From: Gammaproteobacteria bacterium
GTDB taxonomy: Bacteria > Pseudomonadota > Gammaproteobacteria > Steroidobacterales > JABDKV01
Assembly (NCBI GenBank): GCA_029862285.1
Contig: JAOTXR010000009.1
Span: forward strand, 1-14,614
DNA length: 14,614 nt
Direction: 5' to 3'
In this document: piece by piece, positions 14,155-14,614 of the stretch
Numbering within the stretch: the first letter of the stretch is position 1
Layout: each line of letters begins with the position of its first letter
Made by a program: the position numbers and the translations under genes
Notes under the pieces: generated by a model
Database searches by the model: none
What the model saw: only the letters and a program-made list of their open reading frames with translations
Told to the model about the DNA's origin: nothing

Positions 14155-14614
14155 GCACCGGGTATCCCGTGTAGGTGAGATTCCCAGCCAACCCCCGACG
14201 AGTTGGCGTAACTGATTGGAATCGAGCGTGTCTTGTTTGTCTCGCTTGCTAACCAGATAGTGCACAAATCGCTGCTTTCCAGCGCTGTAGTGAGTAGCCG
14301 ATACCGCTTTTTTGTCCAAGGGACACATGTCTCGTATCTTGGCCAGGGAATCAGGCAATTTCTGTTCTTTATCAGTTGCGCTTTTGGCGTTTCGCAATGC
14401 GCAGATGGCCGCCATGCGCTCGACAAAATCAGGCATCCTCCAGCCATTTTTGTAGGCAGTTTCTGCATCGGCAAGACTCTGCACAAATGCCTGGTCTGCT
14501 TTGTCATATTGGTTTCGCAGCAGGTATACCAACGTTTGAATACCTCTGAACTGCAACTCCATTGTTGGCTCGAAACGGTATTTCATCTCTTCCGAATAGA
14601 CCACGCGACCACCG
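14143..14614 (-). CDS. Unrecognised soluble protein, 5' end cut by window edge
   Basis: Only the C-terminal 156 or so residues are visible. The frame stays open to the right edge (GGR before VVYSEEMKYRFEP), so the true start is probably outside. The only internal ATG near the edge (14586) has GGAAGAG directly against it, which is too close for initiation. The sequence looks mainly helical and soluble, with charged segments around LRNQYDKADQAFVQSLADAE and a Lys-rich middle, and no membrane segment. I cannot name a family. It converges on the methyltransferase gene with only 4 bp between the stop codons, so it is not co-transcribed with it. Confidence 0.7.
   Translation of the reverse strand, partial: GGRVVYSEEMKYRFEPTMELQFRGIQTLVYLLRNQYDKADQAFVQSLADAETAYKNGWRMPDFVERMAAICALRNAKSATDKEQKLPDSLAKIRDMCPLDKKAVSATHYSAGKQRFVHYLVSKRDKQDTLDSNQLRQLVGGWLGISPTRDTRCDEV

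Overview
The window looks like chromosomal DNA from a free-living Gammaproteobacterium. By eye its GC content is moderate, in the mid-fifties percent (not computed). The best taxonomic hint is the long TolB-like/TPR membrane protein with an N-terminal 'FAEFKRRKV' segment. From memory, such proteins are abundant in marine Woeseiaceae and related Chromatiales/Xanthomonadales-like lineages. There is no rRNA, tRNA, CRISPR array or recognisable transposase, so this placement is inference.

Layout, left to right. (1) Bases 1-441, minus strand: start of a gene cut by the window edge, with a histone-H1-like Lys/Arg/Thr tail followed by a domain resembling the N-terminal domain of leucyl aminopeptidases. 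(2) 635-1754, plus strand: a small multi-pass membrane protein (DUF2306-like) and a small secreted protein, closed by a perfect 10-bp hairpin at about 1778-1809. (3) 1855-5391, minus strand: a probable three-gene unit read right to left. It holds two overlapping PPK2-family polyphosphate kinases, the first with a degenerate active site and the second intact, then a Tat-exported FAD oxidoreductase of the spermidine-dehydrogenase-like group. (4) 5730-7007, plus strand: a secreted Cys-containing protein with one perfect EF-hand/dockerin-like loop, meeting stop-to-stop a minus-strand TolB-like/TPR membrane protein (7008-9329). (5) A 600-bp gene-free stretch with a cluster of perfect small hairpins, leading into a secreted multidomain esterase (9931-11919; CE3-like SGNH domain, LamG, two PKD-like modules). 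(6) 12155-12586: a cyclophilin-type peptidyl-prolyl isomerase with a good terminator. (7) 12740-14138: a promoter, a gene for a protein made almost wholly of eight 18-residue repeats, and 88 bp later a tetrapyrrole-methylase-fold SAM methyltransferase whose motifs match the peptide-backbone N-methyltransferases of borosin RiPPs. (8) 14143-14614, minus strand: an unrecognised protein cut by the right edge.

The most interesting locus is region 7. A borosin-type methyltransferase beside a highly repetitive short protein suggests an enzyme-substrate pair, a possible unusual multicore split borosin. No canonical borosin-binding domain is visible in the repeat protein, so the pairing is a hypothesis. 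Second in interest are the split two-gene PPK2 unit and the H1-tail fusion at the left edge.
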